From assembly GCA_016719895.1 (NCBI GenBank), contig JADJYG010000022.1, forward strand, positions 91,494 to 155,493: a stretch of DNA of 64,000 nucleotides, given 5' to 3'. The notes under the pieces were generated by a model. That model had not been told where the DNA came from. It did no database searches and was given only the letters and a program-made list of their open reading frames with translations. Shown one piece after another: positions 43,905 through 52,775 of the stretch. The DNA comes from Saprospirales bacterium (GTDB taxonomy: Bacteria; Bacteroidota; Bacteroidia; Chitinophagales; Saprospiraceae). The position numbers and the translations under genes were made by a program. Each line of letters opens with the position of its first letter. Position 1 is the stretch's first letter.

Positions 43905-44840
43905 TTATTTTACCCGGAAATCAAACGTAATGGTGCCACACTGTTCGGGTGCGCTGGCCGCAGCAAAGCGGTATTGCCGGGCCCAGGATTCGGCTTTGCT
44001 GCGCAGCACACTGTCGGTAGTAGTCGAGCCGAGTTGCGTATAACTGGCGGAGGTCACCTGGCCGTCGTTGTTGACGCAGACCCGTACGGCCACGCGGCCC
44101 GTTTTTTGGGTGTCGTCCACCATTCTGGGGCGGCCGACAACCCTGCGGCCGCCGAGGCCGCCGCCTATGGATTCGCCCACGCCGGTGCCATCGCCGCCGC
44201 CGGTGCCGCCGCCGGTGCCTGCACTTTTTCCAAAGGGGTTGTCGCCGGTGCCGGTGGGTATGCCCTGGTTGCCGGGTTGGCCGGTATTGCCTTGTCCGGC
44301 GCCGGTGGCACCGGGTTTGCCAAAGGTGCTGCCAAACTTACCTTTTTTCTTTTCGCGCTCGGCAGCCTCCTGGCGTTGGCGGTCGAGTACGGCCTGGCGT
44401 TCGGATTCCTGTTGTTTCCGGATGCGTTCCTGTTCCTGTTGTTGGCGCCGGGCGTCTTCCTGAGCCTTGCGGAGGGCGGCGACTTCCGGATCGGGTGTGG
44501 TAGGCGTATTGGCTGTGGGAGAGGGCCGTGCCGGTGCGGGCGGCTGGGGTTTGGCGGCCGGAGCTGCCGGCGCGGGTTTTTCGGCGGGCTCGGTGCTGCT
44601 GGGGTCTTCGAGCTGTTGCCCCGGAGGAGCAGGGTTATCCCCTTGGCCCTGATCGGGCAATCCGGCGGCGGCATCGTCGCCGCCGCCGCCCCATTCAATT
44701 GTAATTGGCGGCACTTCCCGTACAGGCTCCTTTACGGCCACCTGGATGAAGAGCAGCAACGCCAGTAAAATGGCATGCAGGATCACGCTGGTGAGAATGG
44801 CCTTGGTTCTGTCTTCCTCTTTATGGGCAAACGCTTTCAT
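43905..44840 (-). CDS. TonB-like energy transducer
   Basis: 311 residues. One N-terminal TM helix (AILTSVILHAILLALLLFIQVAV) leads to a very Pro/Ala- then Gln/Arg-rich linker, a Gly-rich run (~200-230) and a short TonB_C-type domain (RVAVRVCVNNDGQVTSASYT, ending TITFDFRVK). It follows ExbD (83 bases) and ExbB on the same strand, so the operon encodes a complete proton-driven transducer that powers TonB-dependent outer-membrane uptake or a related envelope process. Confidence 0.88.
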   Translation of the reverse strand: MKAFAHKEEDRTKAILTSVILHAILLALLLFIQVAVKEPVREVPPITIEWGGGGDDAAAGLPDQGQGDNPAPPGQQLEDPSSTEPAEKPAPAAPAAKPQPPAPARPSPTANTPTTPDPEVAALRKAQEDARRQQQEQERIRKQQESERQAVLDRQRQEAAEREKKKGKFGSTFGKPGATGAGQGNTGQPGNQGIPTGTGDNPFGKSAGTGGGTGGGDGTGVGESIGGGLGGRRVVGRPRMVDDTQKTGRVAVRVCVNNDGQVTSASYTQLGSTTTDSVLRSKAESWARQYRFAAASAPEQCGTITFDFRVK

Positions 44841-44923
44841 ATAGACAAATTTATTACCGGGGCTCTAAAAACGGTTTTATGGCATACTAAACGGCAAAAC
44901 CGCGATTCAAATTTCGCCCGCTA

Positions 44924-45337
44924 TTAACGCTCTGTTGGCTCATCAGTGGCAAGTATGGTTTTGACCTGGAGCTGGTTCGCTATGTCGAGAATAAACACGA
45001 CATAATCCAGCGGCACTGTTTTTTCCGCTACCACTGTGATGGTCGTTTTTTTCGGGTCTTCATTAGCCGCCCGGATTTTGGAGCTCAGGGCCGCCTGGAG
45101 GCTTTCTTTGCGCGTGCGGGTGCCGTCCAGGAAATATTCGCCTTTGACGTTCACCGATACGGCGAGGGAAGGCGAGGCCATGGTTTTGGAGCTGCTGGAG
45201 GGCAGCTGAAGGTTCAAGGCATTGGGTGTCACAAATTTGGAGGTCAGCATGAAAAACATCAGGAGCAGGAAGATGATGTCGATCATGGCAGCCAAGCTAA
45301 AGGAGGGCGTGACGCGCACTCTTCGTTTTAAGCCCAT
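44924..45337 (-). CDS. ExbD/TolR family biopolymer transporter
   Basis: 137 residues with one N-terminal TM helix, in the context FSLAAMIDIIFLLLMFFMLTSKFV. The conserved Asp in the helix (MIDIIFLLL) is the proton-carrying residue of the family. The periplasmic remainder ends LQVKTILATDEPTER. Second gene of the exbB-exbD-tonB set. Confidence 0.93.
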   Translation of the reverse strand: MGLKRRVRVTPSFSLAAMIDIIFLLLMFFMLTSKFVTPNALNLQLPSSSSKTMASPSLAVSVNVKGEYFLDGTRTRKESLQAALSSKIRAANEDPKKTTITVVAEKTVPLDYVVFILDIANQLQVKTILATDEPTER

Positions 45338-45399
45338 ATCTCAATGCTTAATTGGATGAAAATTAAAAAGATGGAGAGGCGGTTGTTCCGAACGGCGCA

Positions 45400-46104
45400 T
45401 CAGCGCGAGGGCTCCTGGAGCAGATCCATAAACTGCAAGGCCGTATATTCCATTTTATACACTACTTTATCCAGGTTGGCCACCAGCAGGTTGTACCCGG
45501 CCATAGCCACGATCGAAACGACAAGGCCCATTGCGGTACTGGTCAGGGCCTGGTAAATACCGCCCGAAAGTACCTGGGGCGTCACGTTGGTGGCGGTAGA
45601 CATATTTTCAAACGAAAGGATCAGGCCGAGTACCGTGCCCAGCAGGCCGAACATGGGCCCAAGGCCGGAAATGGACGCCAGGGTGGAAAGGTTGCGCTCC
45701 AGTTTCAGTAATTCCAGGTTGCCGACGTTTTCGATGGCCTTGTTGATATCTTCCAGGGGTTTGCCGATGCGATCCAGTCCTTTCTCCACCATGCGGGCCA
45801 TAGGGGCGTCCACACTTTGGCACAGGGCTTTGGCGGCCTGCAGGTTGCCGCTTTCCACGCTGGCCCGGATGCTGTTCATAAAATTCTGGTCGACTTTTGC
45901 GGCGCGTTGCAGGGTGAAGTAGCGTTCGAGAATGATATAAACGGCTGCAATGGACAAAAAGACCAGGATGAAAAACATAACCATACTCGAGGTGGTGTTC
46001 CCCAGGAAAGTATCGAGCAGGCTTTTCTGTCCTACCGCTTCGGATTCGGTTGGTGCAACGATTTGCAGAAACCAATAGGCGGCTAAAATGGATTGCAACG
46101 TCAT
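45400..46104 (-). CDS. ExbB/TolQ/MotA family proton channel
   Basis: 234 residues from the ATG at 46104 (in-frame TTG at 46110). Three TM helices: SMVMFFILVFLSIAAVYIIL, then LASISGLGPMFGLLGTVLGLILSF (the MotA/TolQ signature) and ALTSTAMGLVVSIVAMAGYNLLV with its conserved Thr. First gene of the operon. The family forms the pentameric channel that drives ExbD and TonB. Confidence 0.94.
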   Translation of the reverse strand: MTLQSILAAYWFLQIVAPTESEAVGQKSLLDTFLGNTTSSMVMFFILVFLSIAAVYIILERYFTLQRAAKVDQNFMNSIRASVESGNLQAAKALCQSVDAPMARMVEKGLDRIGKPLEDINKAIENVGNLELLKLERNLSTLASISGLGPMFGLLGTVLGLILSFENMSTATNVTPQVLSGGIYQALTSTAMGLVVSIVAMAGYNLLVANLDKVVYKMEYTALQFMDLLQEPSR

Positions 46105-46250
46105 AAACAAAGTATGGTTGGTGAGTAAATGGATTGTTGTAATGCGCTCATGCGAACGCCAAAAGTAGAGGATTTTGTATTCGAACAGGCGAAATCCACA
46201 ACATTTTTACCGTTTTCACCCGGGTTTGTCTGCCAGATGGCAGCTGAAAA

Positions 46251-46286
46251 ACGAGAGTCACTCGCGCAAAGCGGAGTGACTCTCGT
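46251..46286 (-). terminator. terminator, 13-bp perfect stem
   Basis: ACGAGAGTCACTC (46251-46263) and its complement (46274-46286) flank a 10-base loop; on the minus strand the stem is followed by a short T run. It lies between a tiny minus-strand reading frame (46343-46435) and exbB, so it would end the transcript of the tiny frame. Confidence 0.75.
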
Positions 46287-46342
46287 GTGTTGGCGGCAGG
46301 GTAATACCTGGTTAAAAGGCGCTGGAGGGGGGTTATGGCGCG

Positions 46343-46435
46343 TTAGTGGCGGGATACGGCGTCCCAGAAATTGAGCATTCTGGGCAGCGTGCGCACGAAT
46401 AACAACGCGGCGATGGCAACGAACAAAATTAGCAT
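46343..46435 (-). CDS. putative 30-residue single-helix membrane peptide
   Basis: The frame reads MLILFVAIAALLFVRTLPRM, then LNFWDAVSRH and a stop. It is one hydrophobic helix with a basic C-terminal side, as in many small membrane proteins. A terminator lies 57 bases downstream on the same strand and no larger gene is nearby, which supports it being a transcribed unit. No family recognised. Confidence 0.4.
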   Translation of the reverse strand: MLILFVAIAALLFVRTLPRMLNFWDAVSRH

Positions 46436-46538
46436 GCGAAAGAAACGGTTAAGATTATGAAATTAGAAAGACCTTGGAAGAAATTGCGGATTATTATTTT
46501 GCGCAAGTCCCAAAGGTGAAAATTTTTTTTAATTCAAA

Positions 46539-46581
46539 AAAATCTTTTATTAAAAGATTTTATAATTCCGGGAAAACCCGG
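46539..46581. repeat. AT-rich perfect palindrome plus GC hairpin
   Basis: AAAATCTTTTA and its complement (46539-46549, 46551-46561) are separated by one base. A second hairpin, CCGGG-AAAA-CCCGG, follows at 46568-46581. They lie upstream of the promoter of the 46858 gene and may be an operator or the end of an upstream transcript. Confidence 0.5.
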
Positions 46582-46656
46582 AGCGGGTAATTCCCCGGGG
46601 TAATTTTCAGGCAAGCCGGCATAAAAAAGACGCGCTGTAGTTTGTATTGAAATCAG

Positions 46657-46664
46657 TACCTTTG
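46657..46664 (+). promoter_or_regulatory. putative -7 box (TACCTTTG)
   Basis: Exact TAnnTTTG match. The implied transcript start is about 46671, leaving a leader of about 187 bases before the ATG at 46858. No -33 element at ideal spacing. Confidence 0.5.
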
Positions 46665-46681
46665 CCCCGTTATTCTTTTCG

Positions 46682-46771
46682 TGTGCAAATGTGTTAACCT
46701 GATCGTGCGCTATGATGCCAGTCGAGGCTTGGATCATAGCTGCGCTTGTCGTCAGGCGTCATATTTGCACA
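46682..46771 (+). ncRNA. structured 5' leader (long nested stem-loop) upstream of the cysteine-synthase-like gene
   Basis: Nested pairing is seen by eye: TGTGCAAAT (46682-46690) with ATTTGCACA (46763-46771), CCTGA (46698-46702) with TCAGG (46752-46756), and GCTATGAT (46709-46716) with ATCATAGC (46733-46740). A GC pair and a run of six T lie about 25 bases further on. It resembles a cis-regulatory leader or attenuator; no known riboswitch class recognised. Confidence 0.45.
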
Positions 46772-46857
46772 TTTTATTTTGGCCTTGTTCGGGGCGTTTT
46801 TTGCTTATGGGCATTGGCTGTACTCGCTATTTTTAATGTCTTAAACAACTTCGGCGC

Positions 46858-47892
46858 ATGGTTTACAACAATATCCTGGAAACAATTGGCAAAACCCCTC
46901 TCGTCCGGCTAAATCAGGTGGTAGCAGATATTCCCGCTGCGGTTTACGCCAAGTTGGAAGCATTCAACCCGGGTTTAAGCGCCAAAGATCGCATCGCCCT
47001 CCATATGCTTGAACGCGCCGAACAACTGGGCAAACTCAAACCCGGTGGAACGGTAGTGGACGCCACCAGCGGCAATACCGGATTCAGCCTGGCCATGGTA
47101 TGCGCGATCAAAGGATACCGTTGCGTACTGACGGTCACCAGCAAAATTTCGGAAGACAAACTCAACAACCTGCGCGCCATGGGCGCCGAAGTGATTTTGT
47201 GTCCAAAAGACGCCAAGCCCAACGATCCGAATTCATATTACCGCCGCGCCGAACAACTGGCCAGGGAAATTCCCGGGGCATTTTATGTCAACCAAAATTT
47301 TAATACCGATAACAGCGAGGCCCATTACCTCAGCACAGGCCCCGAAATATGGGAGCAAACCAACGGCCGGATCACCTGGCTCATTGGAAGCGCCAGTACG
47401 GGCGGCACCCTTTGCGGCAGCGCCCGGTATCTGAAGGAACAAAACCCGGACCTGCAGGTCGTAGCCGTGGACGCGTATGGTTCCGTGCTGAAAAAATACC
47501 ATGAAACAGGGGTATACGACGAAAATGAAATCTATTCCTACCGGATCGAAGGAACCGGAAAGAACATTATACCCGGCAATGTCGATTTCGAGATCATCGA
47601 CCGCTTCGTAAAAGTGACGGATCAGGAAAGCGCCGTCAAAGCCCGCGCCCTGGCCCGGCAGGAAGGTATTCTGGCCGGCTATTCCAGCGGCGCCGCCCTT
47701 CAATGCCTGGAGCAAATCAAAAACGAACTGACAGCGGATGATGTCGTAGTCCTTATCTTTGCTGACCACGGCAGCAAATACGTGAGTAAGGTCTTCAACG
47801 ATGCCTGGATGCGCGAACAAGGCTTTTTGCCCGAGGAAACACCCGAACCTGTACCGGTATCTTCCGGGGAAGCCGAACATGTGCTTTGCTAA
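46858..47892 (+). CDS. PLP-dependent cysteine synthase-fold enzyme (candidate cysteate synthase)
   Basis: 344 residues of fold-type II. The PLP Lys43 is in FNPGLSAKDR; the substrate loop is TSGNTGFSLAM and the phosphate loop GSASTGGTLCGSARYL. A short C-terminal extension with a final Cys replaces the CBS pair of eukaryotic cystathionine beta-synthase. Sequence alone fits cysteine synthase or a relative. The genes 37 bases (JmjC) and then 83 bases (alpha-oxoamine synthase) downstream suggest that its product feeds an acyl-condensing enzyme. Inference: L-cysteate synthesis for sulfonolipids (CapA-like role). Its long structured leader suggests dedicated regulation. Confidence 0.85.
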   Translation: MVYNNILETIGKTPLVRLNQVVADIPAAVYAKLEAFNPGLSAKDRIALHMLERAEQLGKLKPGGTVVDATSGNTGFSLAMVCAIKGYRCVLTVTSKISEDKLNNLRAMGAEVILCPKDAKPNDPNSYYRRAEQLAREIPGAFYVNQNFNTDNSEAHYLSTGPEIWEQTNGRITWLIGSASTGGTLCGSARYLKEQNPDLQVVAVDAYGSVLKKYHETGVYDENEIYSYRIEGTGKNIIPGNVDFEIIDRFVKVTDQESAVKARALARQEGILAGYSSGAALQCLEQIKNELTADDVVVLIFADHGSKYVSKVFNDAWMREQGFLPEETPEPVPVSSGEAEHVLC

Positions 47893-47929
47893 GCCGTTTT
47901 ATACGACCTGAAGCAATTTACACATAATT

Positions 47930-48790
47930 ATGATGAAACTCTTGCCGATCGAGCGCCGTAGCGGCCTCTCCCGTGAGGAATTTATCGAATGCTACCTTAA
48001 ACCCAAACGCCCCGTTATCCTCACGGACCTGGCCGCTAGCTGGCCGGCTACCCAAAAGTGGACGTTTGAATTCCTCAAACAACAATACGGCCACCTGGAC
48101 GTGCCCGTGATTGGCCCGGATTTTCACCGGCCCGGACCAAATTACATGAAAAGCCATTTGCTGATGAAATTCGGCGATTATCTCGACCTGATCCGGCAAG
48201 GACCGACGGACTACCGCATTTTTTTGTGGAATATATTCGATCATGCCCGCGATTTGATCCATGATGTGCGCAACCCAGCTATTTGCGATGGTTGGGTAGA
48301 CCGCTACCCCTTTATGTTTTTTGGCGGCGCCGGCGCCGTCACCAACCTGCACTATGATATCGATTGTTCGAATGTTTTCCATACACATTTCTGGACGCGT
48401 AAACACATTGTGCTCTTTGACCAGGCGCAAAACGCACTGCTCTATCAGCACCCCTATACCGTTCAAAGCCATGTAGACCCCCTGCGCCCTGATTACAAAA
48501 GATTCCCGGCCCTGCGCCAGGCTACCGGATACGAAACGATACTCGCGCACGGCGAAACCCTGTTTATTCCGGCGCTTTGGTGGCATTATATCGTTTACCT
48601 GGACGGCGGATTCTCCATCAGCCTGCGCACCCGCGACAGCCTGCTGACCCAGGCAAAAGGGCTGTGGAATATCACCCGCCATTTCGTCATCGATAAAGGA
48701 ATGAACGTCGTCCTGGGCCCCCGCTGGAAAGACTGGAAAGAAGAACAGGCCGTAAAGCGGGCGCAGCAAGCCCTTGCCGGCGCGGCATAA
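47930..48790 (+). CDS. cupin-like JmjC-domain Fe(II)/2-oxoglutarate oxygenase
   Basis: 286 residues (two adjacent ATGs, 47930 and 47933). The JmjC/cupin_8 core shows the metal triad: His141 and Asp143 in LHYDID and His219 in ALWWHYIVYL. KPKRPVILTDLAASWPA at the N-terminus is typical of the JmjC hydroxylase family. No signal peptide, so cytoplasmic. Known homologues hydroxylate proteins or small molecules. The position between two PLP enzymes of a likely lipid pathway suggests a hydroxylation step there; this is inference. Confidence 0.9.
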   Translation: MMKLLPIERRSGLSREEFIECYLKPKRPVILTDLAASWPATQKWTFEFLKQQYGHLDVPVIGPDFHRPGPNYMKSHLLMKFGDYLDLIRQGPTDYRIFLWNIFDHARDLIHDVRNPAICDGWVDRYPFMFFGGAGAVTNLHYDIDCSNVFHTHFWTRKHIVLFDQAQNALLYQHPYTVQSHVDPLRPDYKRFPALRQATGYETILAHGETLFIPALWWHYIVYLDGGFSISLRTRDSLLTQAKGLWNITRHFVIDKGMNVVLGPRWKDWKEEQAVKRAQQALAGAA

Positions 48791-48873
48791 CCGGATGGTT
48801 GTAGCCCGGCCTGCGGCAATCTGCCAGGAAATAATTCAAACGGATTCTATTCATCCAAAACTTATAAACACGA

Positions 48874-50118
48874 ATGGATTTATTCGATCGCATTTTGGAA
48901 CAAGCCGGACCGCTGGGTAAATACGCAGAAGTGGCCGAAGGGTATTACATGTTTCCACAACTGGAAGGGGAGCTCGGAAACCGCATGCGCTTCAACGGCA
49001 AAGAAATGGTTTGCTGGAGTATCAACAACTACCTTGGCCTGGCCAACCACCCGGAAGTGCGCCAAGCCGATGCCGAAAGCGCAGCCCGCTGGGGCCTGGC
49101 TTATCCGATGGGCGCGCGTATGATGAGCGGCGAAACCAAACAACATAAACAACTGGAAAGCGGCCTGGCGCAGTTTGTCGGTAAAGAAGCCGGCTATTTG
49201 CTCAACTACGGCTACCAGGGCATCCTGTCGGTCATCGATGCGCTGCTCAGCCGGCGCGATGTGGTGGTGTACGACGCGGAAAGCCACGCCTGTATCGTCG
49301 ATGCCGTGCGCATGCACCTGGGCAAACGTTTTGCCTACACGCACAACGATATGGCCAGCCTCGATAAAAACCTGGAGCGCGCCGCCAAAATTGCCGTAGA
49401 AACCGGCGGCGGCATTCTGGTCATTACCGAAGGCGTGTTCGGAATGCGGGGCGATCAGGGTAAGCTGCGCGAAATTGTAGCGCTCAAAGAAAAATACAAC
49501 TTTCGCCTGCTGATTGACGACGCCCACGGCTTCGGTATGCTTGGCAAAACCGGCGCCGGCGCCGCTGAAGAACAAGGGGTGACCGCCGACGTGGACCTGT
49601 ATTTCAGCACTTTCGCCAAAAGTATGGCCCTCATCGGCGCGTTTATTGCAGGCCCGGTCGAAATCATACGCTACCTGCGCTACAATATGCGCTCCCAAAT
49701 ATTTGCCAAGTCCTTGCCAATGCCCATGGTGGAAGGCGCCCTGAAACGCTTCGAACTGCTCCAAACCAAACCCGAACTCCGCGAAAAACTCTGGAATAAC
49801 GTACGCATGCTCCAAAGCGGCTTGCAGGAACGCGGCTTCGATATCGGCAATACCAACACCTGTGTTACGCCGGTGTATATGCACGGGGAAGTAGAGGAAG
49901 CTATGGCCCTGGTGAAGGATATGCGCGAAAACTTTGGTGTGTTCTGCTCTATCGTCGTGTATCCGGTGATCCCCAAAGGCATGATCATCCTGCGCCTTAT
50001 CCCCACGGCGGCGCATACGGCCGATGATATCCGGATCACACTCAATGCCTTCTCTGCTGTCGGTGAAAAACTCCAGGCGGGCGCATACCGGAATTTTGTA
50101 CCCCAACCGGTGGGCTGA
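48874..50118 (+). CDS. alpha-oxoamine synthase (serine palmitoyltransferase/3-ketocapnine synthase-like)
   Basis: 414 residues of fold-type I. The PLP Lys249 is in FSTFAKSMA and the Asp of the cofactor loop in LLIDDAHGFGMLG, with SHACIVDAVRMHLGKRF earlier. This matches a Bacteroidota group close to serine palmitoyltransferase and KBL that starts GPLGKYAEVAEGYYMFPQLE. It condenses an amino acid with an acyl thioester and releases CO2. With the upstream cysteine-synthase-fold gene, cysteate is the favoured amino acid (CapB/SulA-like), giving 3-ketocapnine. Alternatives: serine (sphingolipids) or glycine. A tandem repeat array begins 17 bases after its stop. Confidence 0.9.
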   Translation: MDLFDRILEQAGPLGKYAEVAEGYYMFPQLEGELGNRMRFNGKEMVCWSINNYLGLANHPEVRQADAESAARWGLAYPMGARMMSGETKQHKQLESGLAQFVGKEAGYLLNYGYQGILSVIDALLSRRDVVVYDAESHACIVDAVRMHLGKRFAYTHNDMASLDKNLERAAKIAVETGGGILVITEGVFGMRGDQGKLREIVALKEKYNFRLLIDDAHGFGMLGKTGAGAAEEQGVTADVDLYFSTFAKSMALIGAFIAGPVEIIRYLRYNMRSQIFAKSLPMPMVEGALKRFELLQTKPELREKLWNNVRMLQSGLQERGFDIGNTNTCVTPVYMHGEVEEAMALVKDMRENFGVFCSIVVYPVIPKGMIILRLIPTAAHTADDIRITLNAFSAVGEKLQAGAYRNFVPQPVG

Positions 50119-50134
50119 GACAGGGTTGTTTTTC

Positions 50135-50398
50135 CGTAGAGTATTTGGACAGGATTTTCAGGATTTTGCAGGATTGACAGGATTTTTTTCTCTCGTAGAG
50201 TATTTGGACAGGATTTTCAGGATTTTGCAGGATTGACAGGATTTTTTTCTCTCGTAGAGTATTTGGACAGGATTTTCAGGATTTTGCAGGATTGACAGGA
50301 TTTTTTTCTCTCGTAGAGTATTTGGACAGGATTTTCAGGGTTTTGCAGGATTGACAGGATTTTTTTCTCTCGTAGAGTATTTGGACAGGATTTTTTAA
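50135..50398. repeat. forward array of 59-bp CAGGATT repeats
   Basis: Four full copies start at 50135, 50194, 50253 and 50312, plus a partial copy at 50371. Period is exactly 59. Each unit has a spacer CGTAGAGTATTTGGA and four CAGGATT heptamers at 9, 10 and 9-base spacing, about one helical turn each. Copies are nearly identical. Confidence 0.95.
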
Positions 50399-50502
50399 GC
50401 GGTGGCGTGTTCTTTTTCTTTCTGTATTCAAATCAAAATCCTGTTGATCCTGCGAAATCCTGAAAATCCTGTCCCAACACTCTACGGCGGAAAAAATCCT
50501 GT
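50383..50502. repeat. 120-bp core junction, copy 1 of an exact duplication
   Basis: Identical to 52763-52882 over 120 bases. It contains the switch point: a forward repeat end, a unique core (starting AAGCGGTGGCGTGTTC), then repeats in reverse orientation. Confidence 0.9.
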
Positions 50503-50768
50503 CAATCCTGCAAAATCCTGCAAATCCTGTCCCACGACTCTACGGCGGAAAAAACCCTGTCAATCCTGCGAAATCCTGCAAATCCTGTCCAAATACTCTA
50601 CGAGAGAAAAAAATCCTGTTGATCCTGGGAAATCTTGTCAATCCTGTCCGACGACTCTACGCGAGAAAAAAATCCTGTCGATCCTGAGAAATCTTGTCAA
50701 TCCTGTCCGACTACTCTACGCGAGAAAAAAATCCTGTCCAACGACTCTACGAATGAAAATCCTGTCCG
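50435..50768. repeat. reverse-orientation array of 58/59-bp repeats
   Basis: Copies of AATCCTG (complement of CAGGATT) recur in units ending with CTCTACG near 50480, 50538, 50596, 50655, 50714 and 50745. The array runs into the start of the beta-lactamase-like gene; the in-frame ATG at 50753 is itself formed from repeat sequence. Open in several frames but not protein-like. Confidence 0.9.
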
Positions 50769-50770
50769 AC

Positions 50771-52045
50771 ATGCGAATATGGCTTCCCGTTTTGCTGGCC
50801 GCGCTTTCAGCGGTGTCCTGTCAACCCGCCCTGAAAATAGCCGGAAAGCGGGTTTCCAATCCGTTGGAACGTATTCTGGCCACGTATTCTGCCGATTTTG
50901 ACAGTATTTTGTCTAGACCGGATATATATGAGGTCCAGATCATCTATACCCGCATTGATCGCGATAAGCAGCAACGCCCGCATTTTACATCTTATCACTG
51001 GAACGCCGATTCTACGCGCTATTTTTATCCGGCCAGTACGGTTAAGATGCCTTTGGCATTGCTTGCCCTTGAGCGGATCAACCAGTTAAAACGGGCAGGC
51101 TACCCCCTCTTATCGAGAAATACATATTATGCAATGGATTCGGTACGGATGTACCAACAGCATTACTACGAAGATGCCGGCGCGCCTTTTCAAAAACCCG
51201 GCATAGCCCACGATATCCGGCAAGTGTTTGTAGTGAGCGATAACCTGGCATACAACCACCTGTTCGATTTCCTCGGTCGCGAGCGGATCAATACGGCACT
51301 GCGCGCGAAAGGCTATACCCGGACAGGCATCGTCCACCGGTTCAATTATCCCGGCCGCGACAACCGCTATGCCAGCCCGATAACCTTTTATGATAGTAAG
51401 CCCTTGTTGCAACAGGCGGAGCAATTCGATTCCACTACCTGGCGCAATCCGCAACACCACCTGCAAAAAGGGGTTGGATACCGGGATGCCCGCGACAGCC
51501 TGGTTCGCGCACCGTTCGATTTTGGCTCCAAAAATTGGTTCGCACTCACCGATATGGAAAAAATGCTGCGGGCAGTCCTTTTTCCTGGGGCCGTGCCGGC
51601 GCAACACCGCTTTGACCTGACGGAAAACGATTACGCCTTTCTATTGCATTACATGGGCATTTTCCCCCGCGAATGTGCGTTCCCGCGCTACGATACCGCA
51701 GCCTATTGGGATGGCTATGTCAAGTTTTTTTTGTTTGGCGATTCCAGGGCCCGGCAAGACGGTAGCGTCCGGGTATTCAATAAGGTAGGCGAAGCGTACG
51801 GCACGCTTACCGATGTGGCCTATGTGGTTGATTTTCAGAACAACGTCGAATTCGTCCTGGCCGCTACCATCCTGTGCAACGTTGACGGCATTTTCAACGA
51901 CGACCGCTATGATTATGATACAGTGGGTTTTCCTTTTCTGGCCAAATTAGGCCGCGCTGTATTGGAGCATGAACAAAAACGCAGGCGAAAAATTAGCCCC
52001 GACCTGTCCCGCTTCCGCCAGGCCCTGCTGGTTGGACAAGATTAA
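50771..52045 (+). CDS. class-A-beta-lactamase-like serine hydrolase, lipoprotein
   Basis: 424 residues from the ATG at 50771, which opens a lipoprotein signal (MRIWLPVLLAALSAVSC). Longer upstream frames are translated repeat. The three active-site boxes of the beta-lactamase2 family are present: SxxK (Ser89, Lys92) in ASTVKMP, SDN (156-158) in VVSDNLAYN, and KVG (338-340) in place of KTG. It may hydrolyse beta-lactams or act on peptidoglycan; the third box argues for a divergent activity. It is the only gene between two large repeat arrays. Confidence 0.9.
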   Translation: MRIWLPVLLAALSAVSCQPALKIAGKRVSNPLERILATYSADFDSILSRPDIYEVQIIYTRIDRDKQQRPHFTSYHWNADSTRYFYPASTVKMPLALLALERINQLKRAGYPLLSRNTYYAMDSVRMYQQHYYEDAGAPFQKPGIAHDIRQVFVVSDNLAYNHLFDFLGRERINTALRAKGYTRTGIVHRFNYPGRDNRYASPITFYDSKPLLQQAEQFDSTTWRNPQHHLQKGVGYRDARDSLVRAPFDFGSKNWFALTDMEKMLRAVLFPGAVPAQHRFDLTENDYAFLLHYMGIFPRECAFPRYDTAAYWDGYVKFFLFGDSRARQDGSVRVFNKVGEAYGTLTDVAYVVDFQNNVEFVLAATILCNVDGIFNDDRYDYDTVGFPFLAKLGRAVLEHEQKRRRKISPDLSRFRQALLVGQD

Positions 52046-52775
52046 CAGGATTTTTTTTCTTGTAGAGTATTTGGTTGGACAGGATTTTTTTCTCTCGTAG
52101 AGTCGTGGGACAGGATTTGCAGGATTTCGCAGGATCGACAGGATTTTTTTCTCTCGTAGAGTATTTGGACAGGATTTTCAGGATTTTGCAGGATTGACAG
52201 GATTTTTTTCTCTCGTAGAGTATTTGGACAGGATTTTCAGGATTTCGCAGGATTGACAGGATTTTTTCTCTCGTAGAGTATTTGGACAGGTTCTTTTTAT
52301 ATTTGACAGGATTTTCAGGATTTCGCAGGATTGACAGGATTTTTTTCTCTCGTAGAGTAGCCGGACAGGATTTTCAGGATTTCGCAGGATTGACAGGATT
52401 TTTTCTCTCGTAGAATAGGACAGGATTTTCAGGATTTCGCAGGATTGACAGGATTTTTTCTCGTAGAGTATTGGACAGGATTTGCAGGATTTCGCAGGAT
52501 CGACAGGATGGAGGATTTTTCTCTCGTAGAGTATTTGGACAGGATTTTCAGGATTTGCAGGATTGACAGGATTTTTTCTCTCGTAGAGTATTTGGACAGG
52601 ATTTTCAGGATTTCGCAGGATTGACGGATTTTTTTCTCGTAGAGTATTTGGACAGGATTTGATGGATTTTTCGAGATTTGACAGGATCAGGACGAGGATT
52701 GACAGGATTTTGATGGACAGGATTTTCAGGATTTCGCAGGATTGACAGGATTTTTTGAAATAGGACAGGATTTTT
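52046..52775. repeat. forward CAGGATT array, copy 2 (irregular)
   Basis: About ten imperfect copies of the same unit as at 50135, with several truncated or interrupted units near 52500 and 52650-52720. It begins inside the last codons of the beta-lactamase-like gene (TTGGACAAGATTAACAGGATT) and continues to the core junction. Confidence 0.9.

Noticed and set aside
46712..46912. Short plus-strand frame across the leader of the cysteine-synthase-like gene
   Set aside because: It overlaps the strong stem-loop and the downstream gene start; composition is not protein-like.
50402..50770. N-terminal extension of the beta-lactamase-like protein through the repeats
   Set aside because: The extension is translated CAGGATT-complement repeat (NPVNPAKSCKSCP type) and comes before a clear lipoprotein signal at 50771.
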